Assembly: GCA_964568795.1 (NCBI GenBank)
Contig: CAZMRQ010000003.1
Location: 1 to 64,000, forward strand
Direction of reading: 5' to 3'
DNA: 64,000 bases
Source: CAZMRQ01 sp964568795
GTDB lineage: Bacteria > Pseudomonadota > Gammaproteobacteria > Comchoanobacterales > Comchoanobacteraceae
Positions 52,698-61,416 of the stretch are shown in pieces (the first letter of the stretch is position 1; each line of letters opens with the position of its first letter). The notes below the pieces were generated by a model. That model did not search any database and was not told the DNA's origin. It was given only the letters and a program-made list of their open reading frames with translations. The position numbers and the translations under genes were made by a program.

Positions 52698-53311
52698 ATC
52701 TGAGGGCGTCGATGCCATAGAACCGGTGCCGCTGATACAACTTGGCAATGATGCATCTCTGTTATATCATCCACCATTCGATTTAATGAGAGCAGGTGGT
52801 AATGGTCGGGGATGTCGGTTAATTTGAGAAGTCTTAAAATAACGCCATGATCTTTGGTATGTATAATGCAATTTCTCATATGAGCTTTCACTATATTTTC
52901 GTTGAAATAACGTACGCCTGCGACAATGTCTCCGATCTGAAACAGAGGTTCCATATGGTGTTCATCAACAATCAGCTCTACGGCTTCGTTGTTTTGCTCT
53001 TTGAAGAATTCAAGCTCAGATTTGATTTCAGGGATGCTTTCAGATAATTCTTTATAGGTGCTTTCATTGATTTTTGAAGTTTTTGGAGGGTCTCCTTCAC
53101 CAAAACGTAGCCAGTTAATACTTGATGTCACTCCTTCAGCGTTGGCTGCCAGGCAAAGCCGCTTCGCTCCTTTTTCAGATAGAGGGTACCGGTTCGATTC
53201 CCAATTTTGTATTGTGCCGCGTGGGATGCCATAGCGTTTAAACAAATCAGAACGGGACAAGCCTATTGCTTGTCTGAGATATAAAACTCGATTTGTGATG
53301 TTCTGACTCAT
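52694..53311 (-). CDS. XRE-family regulator with S24/LexA-like C terminus
   Basis: A 205-residue DNA-binding regulator. The N-terminal helix-turn-helix is LRQAIGLSRSDLFKRYGIPR followed by GTIQNWESNRYPLS; INWLRFGEGDPP ends the domain as in phage-repressor-like XRE proteins. The C-terminal part VDEHHMEPLFQIGDIVAGVR resembles the peptidase S24 core (V.g.SM.P....GD.V), but the catalytic Ser is replaced by His, so self-cleavage is unlikely. ATG 53311 gives the family N terminus; the open frame extends 25 codons further. It probably binds its own upstream region. Confidence 0.8.
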   Translation of the reverse strand: MSQNITNRVLYLRQAIGLSRSDLFKRYGIPRGTIQNWESNRYPLSEKGAKRLCLAANAEGVTSSINWLRFGEGDPPKTSKINESTYKELSESIPEIKSELEFFKEQNNEAVELIVDEHHMEPLFQIGDIVAGVRYFNENIVKAHMRNCIIHTKDHGVILRLLKLTDIPDHYHLLSLNRMVDDITEMHHCQVVSAAPVLWHRRPQI

Positions 53312-53338
53312 ACTACTATCATAATAGCAGATGAATTG

Positions 53339-53438
53339 ACTGTCCAGTTTATAGGAAAATGATAGTATTTTAGTTTCTATATACACTGTTAGTTTTTATT
53401 TTATATCGCAGATGTGAATAGAATGATAACAGTGTTAT
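53339..53438. promoter_or_regulatory. Repeated ACTGT/ACAGT sites upstream of the XRE gene
   Basis: The 264 bases upstream of the regulator hold ACTGTCCAGTTT at 53339, ACTGTTAGTTT at 53385 and the palindrome ATAACA-G-TGTTAT at 53426-53438. The shared half-site suggests operators for the XRE protein. The order is seen; the binding is inferred. The rest of 53312-53575 shows no gene. Confidence 0.35.
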
Positions 53439-53575
53439 TAATCGATCAGGTCTAAGTGTTGCCATTGACAAAAACCATGGGTGGATTCTCTAATGGATGT
53501 TTTATTATAAGTTCAATTTCACCTTCCCATAAAATGCATCATTCTCGGATGATTTTGTTAGGCTGGGTTTTGTTG

Positions 53576-54700
53576 TCATGTCTCAACGAGTTGATAAATG
53601 TGAGTCATAAATGTTTGGTTGAAGTTAAGAGCATGCTTCTTGAAAGAAATTCTTTGATTTTCGATAGACAAATAGTCCCTCAGCTGAGGAAGTTGACAAA
53701 ATTGCCTAATTGTTTTTATATCAAGACCAGTACGCGAAGAGATGTCAGCTATCTCGACAGTTCCTGGCATGCGTGACCTATTAAGGAAGTACTCACATAA
53801 AGCCTCTTGTGGGGTTATATGTGTGATTTGTGCAGTTGCACTTTGGCTAAGCAAATAATGTTTGGGGCTCTTAATAGTTTGCCGTCTCATTAAAGATGAG
53901 CCACGCCATTTACTATGTGCACCTGCACCGATACCAATATAGTCACCAAATGACCAGTAATTGACATTGTGTAAGCATTTCTTGTCGCGGGTGTATGCAG
54001 AGACTTCATAGGCCATATATCCATTTTTACGCAATAGGTCTTTTCCAGTGAAGTAGATCTTTTCACTGTCATCGTCGGGAGGACAATTGGGTGGATGATG
54101 ATAGAAGTATGTGTTTGGCTCGAGGGTGAGTTGATACCATGATATGTGCTCAGGCTGACAATCAATCGTTGTTTGCAAATCCTTCATAGCTTGCTCGAGG
54201 CTTTGATCAGGCAGTGCAAACATTATGTCAAGATTGATGCGTTCAAATCCAGCGGCAGTTGCTTTGTGGTAGCATTCCAAAGCCGTTGCGCTATCATGGA
54301 TACGACCTATTTTGATAAGACTTGCATCATTAAAAGATTGCACACCCAGTGAGAGTCTGTTAATACCAATAGAGCGGTATGATGAGAAATCAGGGGAGGA
54401 GCCGGGATTGGCTTCAATAGTAATCTCACAATCAGCTGTTATATGCCAGTGCTGTGCTATATAGTCCAGTAAGCGGCCTATACTGCGTGCATCAAATAAT
54501 GAGGGTGTTCCTCCGCCAAGAAAGATAGAGCTTACCTGTGGTGTTGAACCATAGATCTGTTCAACCTCATGGCATTCTTTAATCAGGCGATCAATATAGT
54601 CATCTTGAGGCAAATGGCCTTTAAGTGCATGAGAGTTAAAGTCACAATAGGGGCATTTTTGTATACACCAGGGAAAGTGAATATAAAGGCCTACTGACAT
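53576..54700 (-). CDS. hemW: Radical SAM heme chaperone HemW
   Basis: A radical SAM protein that binds heme and is thought to insert it into target proteins; formerly annotated as oxygen-independent coproporphyrinogen oxidase-like. The cluster motif is CIQKCPYCDF (CxxxCxxC) near residue 14; IFLGGGTPSLFD, LSLGVQSFND and INLDIMFALPDQSLEQ are typical. Length 374 is normal. The fourth Cys seen in HemN is not in this pattern, which favours HemW. ATG 54700 lies inside the GNAT gene end (10-base overlap). Confidence 0.92.
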   Translation of the reverse strand: MSVGLYIHFPWCIQKCPYCDFNSHALKGHLPQDDYIDRLIKECHEVEQIYGSTPQVSSIFLGGGTPSLFDARSIGRLLDYIAQHWHITADCEITIEANPGSSPDFSSYRSIGINRLSLGVQSFNDASLIKIGRIHDSATALECYHKATAAGFERINLDIMFALPDQSLEQAMKDLQTTIDCQPEHISWYQLTLEPNTYFYHHPPNCPPDDDSEKIYFTGKDLLRKNGYMAYEVSAYTRDKKCLHNVNYWSFGDYIGIGAGAHSKWRGSSLMRRQTIKSPKHYLLSQSATAQITHITPQEALCEYFLNRSRMPGTVEIADISSRTGLDIKTIRQFCQLPQLRDYLSIENQRISFKKHALNFNQTFMTHIYQLVET

Positions 54701-55260
54701 GAGATCCACTGCCTTTCTGTCAGTCCAAAATGATTGACGTCAATAAGCTTGCCTTGAAATGCACGGTATTCCTTGAGTGTTCCTTCATAGCTGAAATGTG
54801 CGCGTTTAAGCGTTTTGGAGGCAGGCTCATTATGCGTCAATGTTAATGCATCGATTCTATTGATGTGCATCTTGGAGAATGCATGGGCAGCAATGGTTTT
54901 AATCGTTGTGGACATAATACCACGACCCTTATAGTGTGAGTGTAAATCGAAAGCAATTTCAGCACGGCGATGGGCAGTAAGAATACTCTCAAATCCACAG
55001 CACCCAATCATGCTGTCCTGTTCATTGCATATTGCCCAGAAAATTCCTTTGTCATCGTAGTGAAAGCGTCGAAGGTAATGACATGATTTTCGTGCTTGCG
55101 TGAGGGACGTGTTTTGCAGAAAATCGGGTAGGTAGGGTCTGACGGTAGGGTCCTGAGCAATCGCACACCATTGTTCAGCATCTCGGAGCTGGACTTCACG
55201 TAAGGATAAGCCATTAAGGGGCAAGTCTAGATCGGGAAACCTTTTTAGTAATTTAAACAT
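54691..55260 (-). CDS. GNAT acetyltransferase, RimJ/RimL-like
   Basis: A 189-residue acetyltransferase of the RimJ/RimL group, which acetylates N termini of proteins or small amines with acetyl-CoA. The segments LSLREVQLRDAEQW, IGCCGFESI, AEIAFDLHSHYKGRGIMSTTI (acetyl-CoA loop, with the Q/RxxGxG/A pattern as YKGRGI) and NRIDALTLTHNEPASKTLKRA fit the family. The target is unknown. It precedes hemW with overlap and is divergent from tsaD. Confidence 0.85.
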   Translation of the reverse strand: MFKLLKRFPDLDLPLNGLSLREVQLRDAEQWCAIAQDPTVRPYLPDFLQNTSLTQARKSCHYLRRFHYDDKGIFWAICNEQDSMIGCCGFESILTAHRRAEIAFDLHSHYKGRGIMSTTIKTIAAHAFSKMHINRIDALTLTHNEPASKTLKRAHFSYEGTLKEYRAFQGKLIDVNHFGLTERQWISCQ

Positions 55261-55328
55261 ATGTAAGTTGAATATCTAAGAAATAACACTATTATATGTG
55301 GTATTGATGTGAATACAATAGGTAAAGA

Positions 55329-56348
55329 ATGATAGTATGTGGTATTGAGACGTCCTGTGATGAGACAGCCATCGCATTATGGAGTGATGAAGGTTTATTG
55401 GGTGAGGCCCTTTACAGCCAAATTAAACAGCATCGGCCCTATGGGGGTGTTGTTCCAGAAATTGCTGCACGGGACCATTTACGCATATTGCCTGAGTGTT
55501 GGCAGGAAGTCTGTCGGCAGACAGGTGTGTCTATTCAGGACATTGATTCATTTGCATATACAGCCGGTCCAGGTTTAGTGGGCTGTTTATTAACCGGTCA
55601 GTCATTTGCTCAAGGCCTTTCAATTGCTTCAGGAAAATCATTGCAAGCCATTCATCACCTTGAAGGCCATTTAATGAGCGTCGTTATAGGCGAGCCTGAT
55701 TGGCATGATACTTTAAAGCAATTGCCACCATTTTTGGGGTGTTTGTTTTCTGGCGGGCATTGCATGATATTGGCAGTAAGTGAATGGGGGAAGTATGAGG
55801 TCATTGGTTCAACATGTGATGATGCTATTGGTGAAGCTTTTGATAAAGTAGCAAAAATGATGGGGTTGGCTTATCCTGGTGGACCAGAACTTGCAAAATT
55901 AGCGGTCTCTGGCCAGGTGGTTTACGATCTACCTAGACCAATGATTCATAGTGGCGATGCGATGATGAGTTTTAGTGGTTTAAAAACAGCTTGCCGTCAG
56001 GTGTGGTTGAAATCATCAAAGTCAGACCAGGTCAAAGCAGATCTGGCCGCTAGTTTTCAAGCTGCGTGTGTGGATGTTTGTGTTCGAAAGATAAAGTATG
56101 CTGTTGATAAAACAGGAATTGATAGGGCAGTTATTTCGGGTGGTGTTAGTGCTAATAGGCTATTACGTCAGTCTCTTTCTGAGTTAAGCTCTCAATACGG
56201 TTATAACATGGTATACCCAAGTCTTAAGTATTGCACAGATAATGGGGCGATGATTGCTCTTGCGGGGTGGTGGCGACATAAGAGTGGGAATATGCTATCG
56301 ATTTCGGATGTTCGTTCGAGGTGGCCGTTAGCTAGCCTTGGCATTTAA
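55329..56348 (+). CDS. tsaD: tRNA N6-threonylcarbamoyl transferase TsaD
   Basis: Transfers threonylcarbamoyl to A37 of ANN-decoding tRNAs with TsaB and TsaE. GIETSCDETAIAL opens the ASKHA fold; the metal ligands HHLEGH lie near residue 111; FSGGHCMILAVS, GEAFDKVAKMMGLAYPGGPELAKLA and YCTDNGAMIALAGW are conserved. Length 339 is the family norm. An AGGTAAAG site precedes the ATG. The end overlaps plsY on the other strand by 21 bases. Confidence 0.97.
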   Translation: MIVCGIETSCDETAIALWSDEGLLGEALYSQIKQHRPYGGVVPEIAARDHLRILPECWQEVCRQTGVSIQDIDSFAYTAGPGLVGCLLTGQSFAQGLSIASGKSLQAIHHLEGHLMSVVIGEPDWHDTLKQLPPFLGCLFSGGHCMILAVSEWGKYEVIGSTCDDAIGEAFDKVAKMMGLAYPGGPELAKLAVSGQVVYDLPRPMIHSGDAMMSFSGLKTACRQVWLKSSKSDQVKADLAASFQAACVDVCVRKIKYAVDKTGIDRAVISGGVSANRLLRQSLSELSSQYGYNMVYPSLKYCTDNGAMIALAGWWRHKSGNMLSISDVRSRWPLASLGI

Positions 56349-56924
56349 TCTCTTGAAGTCATGGCGGTGACGCCAGGTGGCTACTGCAGATACAATAAAT
56401 AAGATGAGTGCAGCTTGATGGTTTTGTGGCCATAATGAGGGGACAGAAAGCATTGTTATACCCCAGATGGTCCCAATAAGGCTTGTGGCAATAGAGGCAA
56501 TGTAAACGAATCTTTGGCAGCAGAGCATAGTGATTAGCCAAATGCTTGTCATAACAACGGCTAAGAGTGGATCAATAGCGAGCAAACAGCCTACGCCTGT
56601 GGCAATTCCTTTGCCACCATGGCCTTGCAGAAAAATGGAATAGCAGTGTCCTAGCATGATGGCAAGAGAACAGGTAGGCAATAACCAGACTGATGTATCT
56701 GTCAACATTAACACAGCAAATAATGTGACATACGCTTTGGTTATATCGCATGCCAAGACTGCCAGAGAGATAATTTTGCTTTGCCGACTTACATTCGTTG
56801 TCCCAGGGTTCATTGTCCCGTAGTGACGTGGATCTTTAAGTGCATTAATACGGCATAGCCATACTGCAAAGGGGAGGGATCCAGCTAAGTAACACAGAAA
56901 TACAATAGCTATATCGATCATCAC
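56328..56924 (-). CDS. plsY: Acyl-phosphate:glycerol-3-phosphate acyltransferase PlsY
   Basis: An inner-membrane enzyme that starts phospholipid synthesis by acylating glycerol-3-phosphate from acyl phosphate. Three loop motifs are present: AGSLPFAVWLCR, PGTTNVSRQSKIISLAV and LGHCYSIFLQGHGGKGIATGVG. About five helices, 198 residues, as usual. Convergent with tsaD. The substrate maker PlsX is not in the window. Confidence 0.95.
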   Translation of the reverse strand: MMIDIAIVFLCYLAGSLPFAVWLCRINALKDPRHYGTMNPGTTNVSRQSKIISLAVLACDITKAYVTLFAVLMLTDTSVWLLPTCSLAIMLGHCYSIFLQGHGGKGIATGVGCLLAIDPLLAVVMTSIWLITMLCCQRFVYIASIATSLIGTIWGITMLSVPSLWPQNHQAALILFIVSAVATWRHRHDFKRLNAKAS

Positions 56925-57074
56925 TTGCCTTGTTTAAAACAACACATTAACACATGATCCCTTTAAAATAAAGAAGACAGTTAAGTTGCTTGAATTCAGT
57001 CTATTAAAATTAATACTTGAATATATGTTATTTGTTAAGTAAAATGTGGCATTTATACAATAGATACAGAAACA

Positions 57075-58472
57075 ATGTGGAGTGGCAAAGAAAATCAAAG
57101 TGACTTGGGTGGATCAGCTGATGTATTACGCGGGAGAATCTGTGAGCATAGATGGGCACTATTAGAGCCACTTATACTGGCAGTTAAACAGCAGGACAGA
57201 GAAGGGGTAATAAATCTATTAAAGAAAGAGTGTCGGCATAACGATTTTAATTATATTTTAGCTAAAAAATGTTTCTCATCAATGAATGTGCCTCTGATTC
57301 AGATAATACGCCAATTTTTTAGCAGCATTGTGAATGATTATGTGGATTCGGATAGGCCCATGTCCCAGGGGTATTATACTCTGATTCATTTGGACATAGA
57401 CCCTAATTTAGATGAGTGCCGTGAAACAGTGAGAAAATTATTAGTGGCAGCTCTAGACAGGAACGATTTTGATATTATTTACCATCTAGTCAATGCACAG
57501 AAAAGATGGGTGCAAGAGCTTATCAAGCCCTCTACATCAGTTCTTCAGGATGGCTTAATGAGGTGCAATAACATCAATATGCTTGCACTGTTGATTGACT
57601 TAATAGAACCTGACTTGATAAATCTGTACACCCCCCCGTTGTTACAGTGTGCACTGACTTATAGTGAAGATGTTAGCCCTTCTCAAAACTGGAAGATGTT
57701 TGTTTCCAGAGATCTGATAGAAATGCTTGTGGAAAAGGGTGTCGATGTCAATGCAAAAATGACTGGGATGACAGCGCTTCATTATGCTGTTGAAAACGGC
57801 AATAAGGTGGCGGTGGATTCATTGCTACGTTGTCATGCCGATTACAAAATCACAAATCAATGTGGGGAGAATGCATTGGATGTTGCAATAAAAAACAATA
57901 TGCTTTCCAGTGCATTAGATTTGCTCGACCGTGGCGCCCAACCAAGTCAGAGAGGGGCTCTTCATAGAGCGATTAGCAAGGGTTACTATGATGTGGTTAA
58001 ACGACTTTGCCATCATTCTCGTGTGAATGATTTCTTTAATGGAATGTCTGTCATGATGAGGGCTGTTTACTATTTTAATAGTATGAATGAGAAATCTGTA
58101 AGAATAATAGATGAATTGTTGAGTTCGCCTTTTTTACAATTGGCAGCTAAAGATGACAACGGGAGTTATCTCTTGCATGTTGCTGCTCAGTTAGGCAAGT
58201 ATCCATTGATTTTTAAGTTACTAGCCCATAATGCATCCCTTATCTATTCTATAGATAACACAGGACGTTCATGGATTGACTATTTAAATAAAGGCAATGA
58301 ATATATTAAAAATAAACTCTTGGATCATCTTAATGCTTTTTCTGTCAGATCACAAAATTTAACTCCTGAGACGCTTGTTTCTCTCAATAGGCTAGGTATT
58401 TTTAAACTTGCACGAGGCGGTCAATCTCCTAAGCAGTTGCTGACTCAAGGTAACTACCAACCTATGTTGTAA
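57075..58472 (+). CDS. Large ankyrin-repeat protein
   Basis: A 465-residue soluble protein with about six ankyrin-type repeats. Clear ones are TGMTALHYAVENGNKVAVDSLL, GENALDVAIKNNMLSSALDLL, RGALHRAISKGYYDVVKRL (about residues 230-320), and SYLLHVAAQLGKYPLIFKLL (about 365-385). The N-terminal 200 residues are helical and diverged. No signal peptide or membrane segment. A host-directed role is plausible for this type but not shown. The ATG has no clear ribosome site; an A/T-rich region (56925-57074) lies upstream and is shared with divergent plsY. Confidence 0.85.
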   Translation: MWSGKENQSDLGGSADVLRGRICEHRWALLEPLILAVKQQDREGVINLLKKECRHNDFNYILAKKCFSSMNVPLIQIIRQFFSSIVNDYVDSDRPMSQGYYTLIHLDIDPNLDECRETVRKLLVAALDRNDFDIIYHLVNAQKRWVQELIKPSTSVLQDGLMRCNNINMLALLIDLIEPDLINLYTPPLLQCALTYSEDVSPSQNWKMFVSRDLIEMLVEKGVDVNAKMTGMTALHYAVENGNKVAVDSLLRCHADYKITNQCGENALDVAIKNNMLSSALDLLDRGAQPSQRGALHRAISKGYYDVVKRLCHHSRVNDFFNGMSVMMRAVYYFNSMNEKSVRIIDELLSSPFLQLAAKDDNGSYLLHVAAQLGKYPLIFKLLAHNASLIYSIDNTGRSWIDYLNKGNEYIKNKLLDHLNAFSVRSQNLTPETLVSLNRLGIFKLARGGQSPKQLLTQGNYQPML

Positions 58473-58564
58473 ATATGGTTGTTCCTTTTTTTTGTGTGTT
58501 GCGTAAAAACTTGACCTGCCCATAAAGATAGATCACTCTATGGAATATTTATTTCGGGTTTGTC

Positions 58565-59743
58565 ATGTCAGTTATGTCAGATATTCAGTCACTGTTTATT
58601 AGTGATAATCAAGTTGAATCATTTGCTAATGTTTTTTTATGGGTAGGGATTGCTGCAATTTTCGGTTTTACATCTGTTTCACTGCTCATGTGGTTAGGGT
58701 TGTTTCTCTGGGCAACACAATTGAAATTTCTTCAGAGATTAAAGAGTGTGTCTCAAGAACCCGTTTTTTTGACGGGGCTTATGTGGATCGTGTGGTTATG
58801 CATATCTCTGTGTTTTCACCCCAGCAAATGGGGCAATTCTTTGTCAGAAGTGATGCTTCAGTCTCAACGTGTATTAATCGGCATGTTGTTGTGTGCAATT
58901 CCATATACAAAAAAGCAGTACAGAGGGGCTTTTGTACTCATGTGTATAGGGCTAGTTTTTGCTGACATAAAGATTATTTTTGCACTAAAGACTGGTCTCT
59001 TTAATCGATCTAATATAGTGCAGTTAAGTGTTTTAAGTGCTCTGTTTATTGTGTTGTGCTGGCAGCAGAGATCACAGACTAAACAAGTTGCTTTCTACGA
59101 TTGTTGCGCATTGTTTTTAATGATATACCTGTTTTTTTTCAACCCAGAAAGGACAGGTCTTGTGGTATTTGGCTTATTGGCATTGTATTTTATTTATCAA
59201 CAATACCCACATCTGCTCTCATCAGCCAAACTCTGGGTAGGCGCTTTCCTATTAGGGCTTCTGATTCTATTTAATACACATGTAGGTATGAGAATGTTTG
59301 TCATGTTTGATGAGATATTGCATTTCCATCAACACAATAATGTGGTTACATCAGTCGGTGCGCGTTTGGCCTTTTATGGAGTTGTAAGTGACATTATAAA
59401 GCAATCACCCTGGTGGGGTCTTGGTTTGGGAGGGTTTGTCAACTATTTTCCAACGACAACAGTGGGGCAAACGATGGCGAGCGTCCATATGCATTTGGCC
59501 AATCCGCATCAAAACTTTCTTGCTATTTTAGCAGATGAAGGGATTCTAGGCTGCACAGTATTTATTTTGGTTATGGCATCACTGTGGCTTATAAAATACC
59601 GTGATCGTATTTCTGCAAGAGTTGTATGGATTGCATTCTATTTTGGCGGCCTGATGAATACATTTTGGTATGATAGGCAAATGCTTTTGCTGTTGTTTAT
59701 TCTTCTTGCTTTTTTTTACAAGTATTCGTTGGCTGAAGATTGA
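58565..59743 (+). CDS. O-antigen ligase/polymerase family membrane protein
   Basis: A 392-residue inner-membrane protein with 10-12 helices of the O-antigen ligase (WaaL/Wzy_C) family. The large periplasmic loop carries the family pattern: VGARLAFYGVVSDIIKQSPW followed by WGLGLGGF, then the conserved ANPHQNFLAILADEGILGC. Such enzymes attach surface polysaccharide to lipid A core or glycosylate proteins. Together with the sugar-phosphate transferase at 515 it implies a surface glycan pathway. The ribosome site is weak. It converges on rlmN with a 47-base overlap. Confidence 0.85.
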   Translation: MSVMSDIQSLFISDNQVESFANVFLWVGIAAIFGFTSVSLLMWLGLFLWATQLKFLQRLKSVSQEPVFLTGLMWIVWLCISLCFHPSKWGNSLSEVMLQSQRVLIGMLLCAIPYTKKQYRGAFVLMCIGLVFADIKIIFALKTGLFNRSNIVQLSVLSALFIVLCWQQRSQTKQVAFYDCCALFLMIYLFFFNPERTGLVVFGLLALYFIYQQYPHLLSSAKLWVGAFLLGLLILFNTHVGMRMFVMFDEILHFHQHNNVVTSVGARLAFYGVVSDIIKQSPWWGLGLGGFVNYFPTTTVGQTMASVHMHLANPHQNFLAILADEGILGCTVFILVMASLWLIKYRDRISARVVWIAFYFGGLMNTFWYDRQMLLLLFILLAFFYKYSLAED

Positions 59744-60800
59744 GTCGGCGTTGACGTTGAGTTAGATCAGTAATATCGCCCTCAAGTTGACCACAAGCGG
59801 CTAGAATATCCGGCCCTCGCGAGCGCCGGACAGTGGTGGTGATTTTGTGTTTGACAGTGATGCTAGCAAATGTATTTATAGTGGCATCGCTGCTACGTGT
59901 ATATGGCAATTCAGGTGCACTATTGAAGGGGATGAGGTTGAGCTTGCAGTGAGGAATTGTTTGCAGCAGTTTGACTAATTCTTTAGCATGATGGGGCTGG
60001 TCATTAATCCCTTCCAGCATCACATATTCAAAGACTATGCCCCGTTTATTATCAAAGTATTCCCGGCATGTTTTCATTAGAGTAGTCAGTGGAAATCTTT
60101 TGTTAATTGGAACAAGCTGATTTCTAAGCTCATCATTAGGGGCATGCAATGAGACAGCTAAAGCACAGGGTGAGTTGAGTTTAAGTCTTTGCATAGCTGG
60201 GACAAGACCTGAGGTACTCACTGTGACTTTGTATTTTGAGAGTCCATATGCGTGATCGGACAAAAGCAGGTTGAGGGTGGGGTAAAGCGCTTTTTCGTTA
60301 GCAAGTGGCTCCCCCATTCCCATAAATACAATATTGGTAATGGGTTGATGATCTGGTTGCAGTTCTTGTAATCGCAGCTGTGCTTGTTTGACTTGCCCGA
60401 TAATTTCATCGGCACGTAGGTTTCTGTTTAACCCCTGTTTTCCAGTCAAGCAAAATGAGCAATTAAGTGCACAGCCTGCTTGGGACGACACACACAGAGT
60501 CCCACGATTTTTCTCAGGGATATAAACTGTTTCAATAGCGTTTTTACTGTCTACTTTAAAGAGCCACTTAATTGTTCCATCTTGACTGCATGACTCATGT
60601 AGAATATCAGGGTAAACAATAGTGAAGTGTTCAGTGAGTTTAGTACGTAGCTGACGACTTAAAGAGGTGATGTCATTAAAATCACGGCAGGATTTTTGAT
60701 GTATCCACTGAATAATCTGAGCCGAGCGGTAACTCGGCTCACCCATCCCTGCAAGGATCGTACCAAGTTGGCGTTGATCATATTGCAGGATATTTGTCAT
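59697..60800 (-). CDS. rlmN: Dual-specificity RNA methyltransferase RlmN
   Basis: A radical SAM enzyme that makes 2-methyladenosine at A2503 of 23S rRNA and A37 of some tRNAs. GTLCVSSQAGCALNCSFCLTG holds the cluster motif CxxxCxxC; NIVFMGMGEPLAN, VTVSTSGLVPAM and LAVSLHAPNDELRNQLVP are typical. The two method Cys residues fit TLCVSSQ and, near the C terminus, DILAACGQL. Length 367 is near normal. It overlaps ndk by four bases; this order is conserved. Confidence 0.95.
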   Translation of the reverse strand: MTNILQYDQRQLGTILAGMGEPSYRSAQIIQWIHQKSCRDFNDITSLSRQLRTKLTEHFTIVYPDILHESCSQDGTIKWLFKVDSKNAIETVYIPEKNRGTLCVSSQAGCALNCSFCLTGKQGLNRNLRADEIIGQVKQAQLRLQELQPDHQPITNIVFMGMGEPLANEKALYPTLNLLLSDHAYGLSKYKVTVSTSGLVPAMQRLKLNSPCALAVSLHAPNDELRNQLVPINKRFPLTTLMKTCREYFDNKRGIVFEYVMLEGINDQPHHAKELVKLLQTIPHCKLNLIPFNSAPELPYTRSSDATINTFASITVKHKITTTVRRSRGPDILAACGQLEGDITDLTQRQRRLNLQPTNTCKKKQEE

Positions 60801-61219
60801 GACATAACTATTTCTGTGGGCTGAAAGAAAAATTCAATTTCAGTGCGTGCATTTTCTTGTGAGTCAGAACCATGGACAGCATTGGCATCAATGTTTTTAG
60901 CAAAATCACGGCGTATAGTGCCAGGGGCTGCATCTTTGGGGTTTGTTGCGCCCATGATTTTACGGTTGCGCGTCACAGCGTCTTTGCCCTGTAATACCAT
61001 CACTACAACGGGGCCAGACGACATGAAAGTAATCAGTTCGTCATAAAAAGGACGTTCTTTGTGAACAGCATAAAAATCACCAGCCATGTTTTTGCTTAGC
61101 TTGAGCATTTTCGCTGCAGCAACACTTAGTCCAGACTTTTCAAAATAGCTGATAATGTTGCCTATATTGTTATTTTCCACTGCATCCGGCTTGATGATGG
61201 AAAGTGTGCGTTCAATCAT
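60797..61219 (-). CDS. ndk: Nucleoside diphosphate kinase
   Basis: Balances nucleoside triphosphates by phosphate transfer through a catalytic His. ERTLSIIKPDAVENNNIG at the N terminus, GATNPKDAAPGTIRRDFA, and NAVHGSDSQENARTEIEFFF with the catalytic His (about residue 116) are all conserved. Length 140 is usual. First gene of ndk-rlmN; upstream (61220-61416) is a divergent spacer with no feature I can name. Confidence 0.97.
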   Translation of the reverse strand: MIERTLSIIKPDAVENNNIGNIISYFEKSGLSVAAAKMLKLSKNMAGDFYAVHKERPFYDELITFMSSGPVVVMVLQGKDAVTRNRKIMGATNPKDAAPGTIRRDFAKNIDANAVHGSDSQENARTEIEFFFQPTEIVMS

Positions 61220-61416
61220 ATGTTTATCTCCAATTTTGTGTAGTATACTTCATATCATTCAGAAGTCCAGCTGTCAGAGCAAGAATATAGAGAGAAGTGG
61301 TGAACAAAAAACAGCGGTGAGTATTTGTTCAATCACACTATGAAAAATGATGATACTAGTTGTGTATTAGTTCCATTATTGTTAGGATACTACTTTAATA
61401 ATTTGTAGGTTAATTA

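Noticed and set aside
53183..53202. GGTTCGATTCCC, like a tRNA T-loop
   Set aside because: It lies inside the helix-turn-helix coding part of the XRE gene and no acceptor or anticodon arm can be formed around it.
53456..53776. Plus-strand frame of 106 codons overlapping the end of hemW
   Set aside because: Over half of it is antisense to hemW, it has no ribosome site and no recognisable domain.
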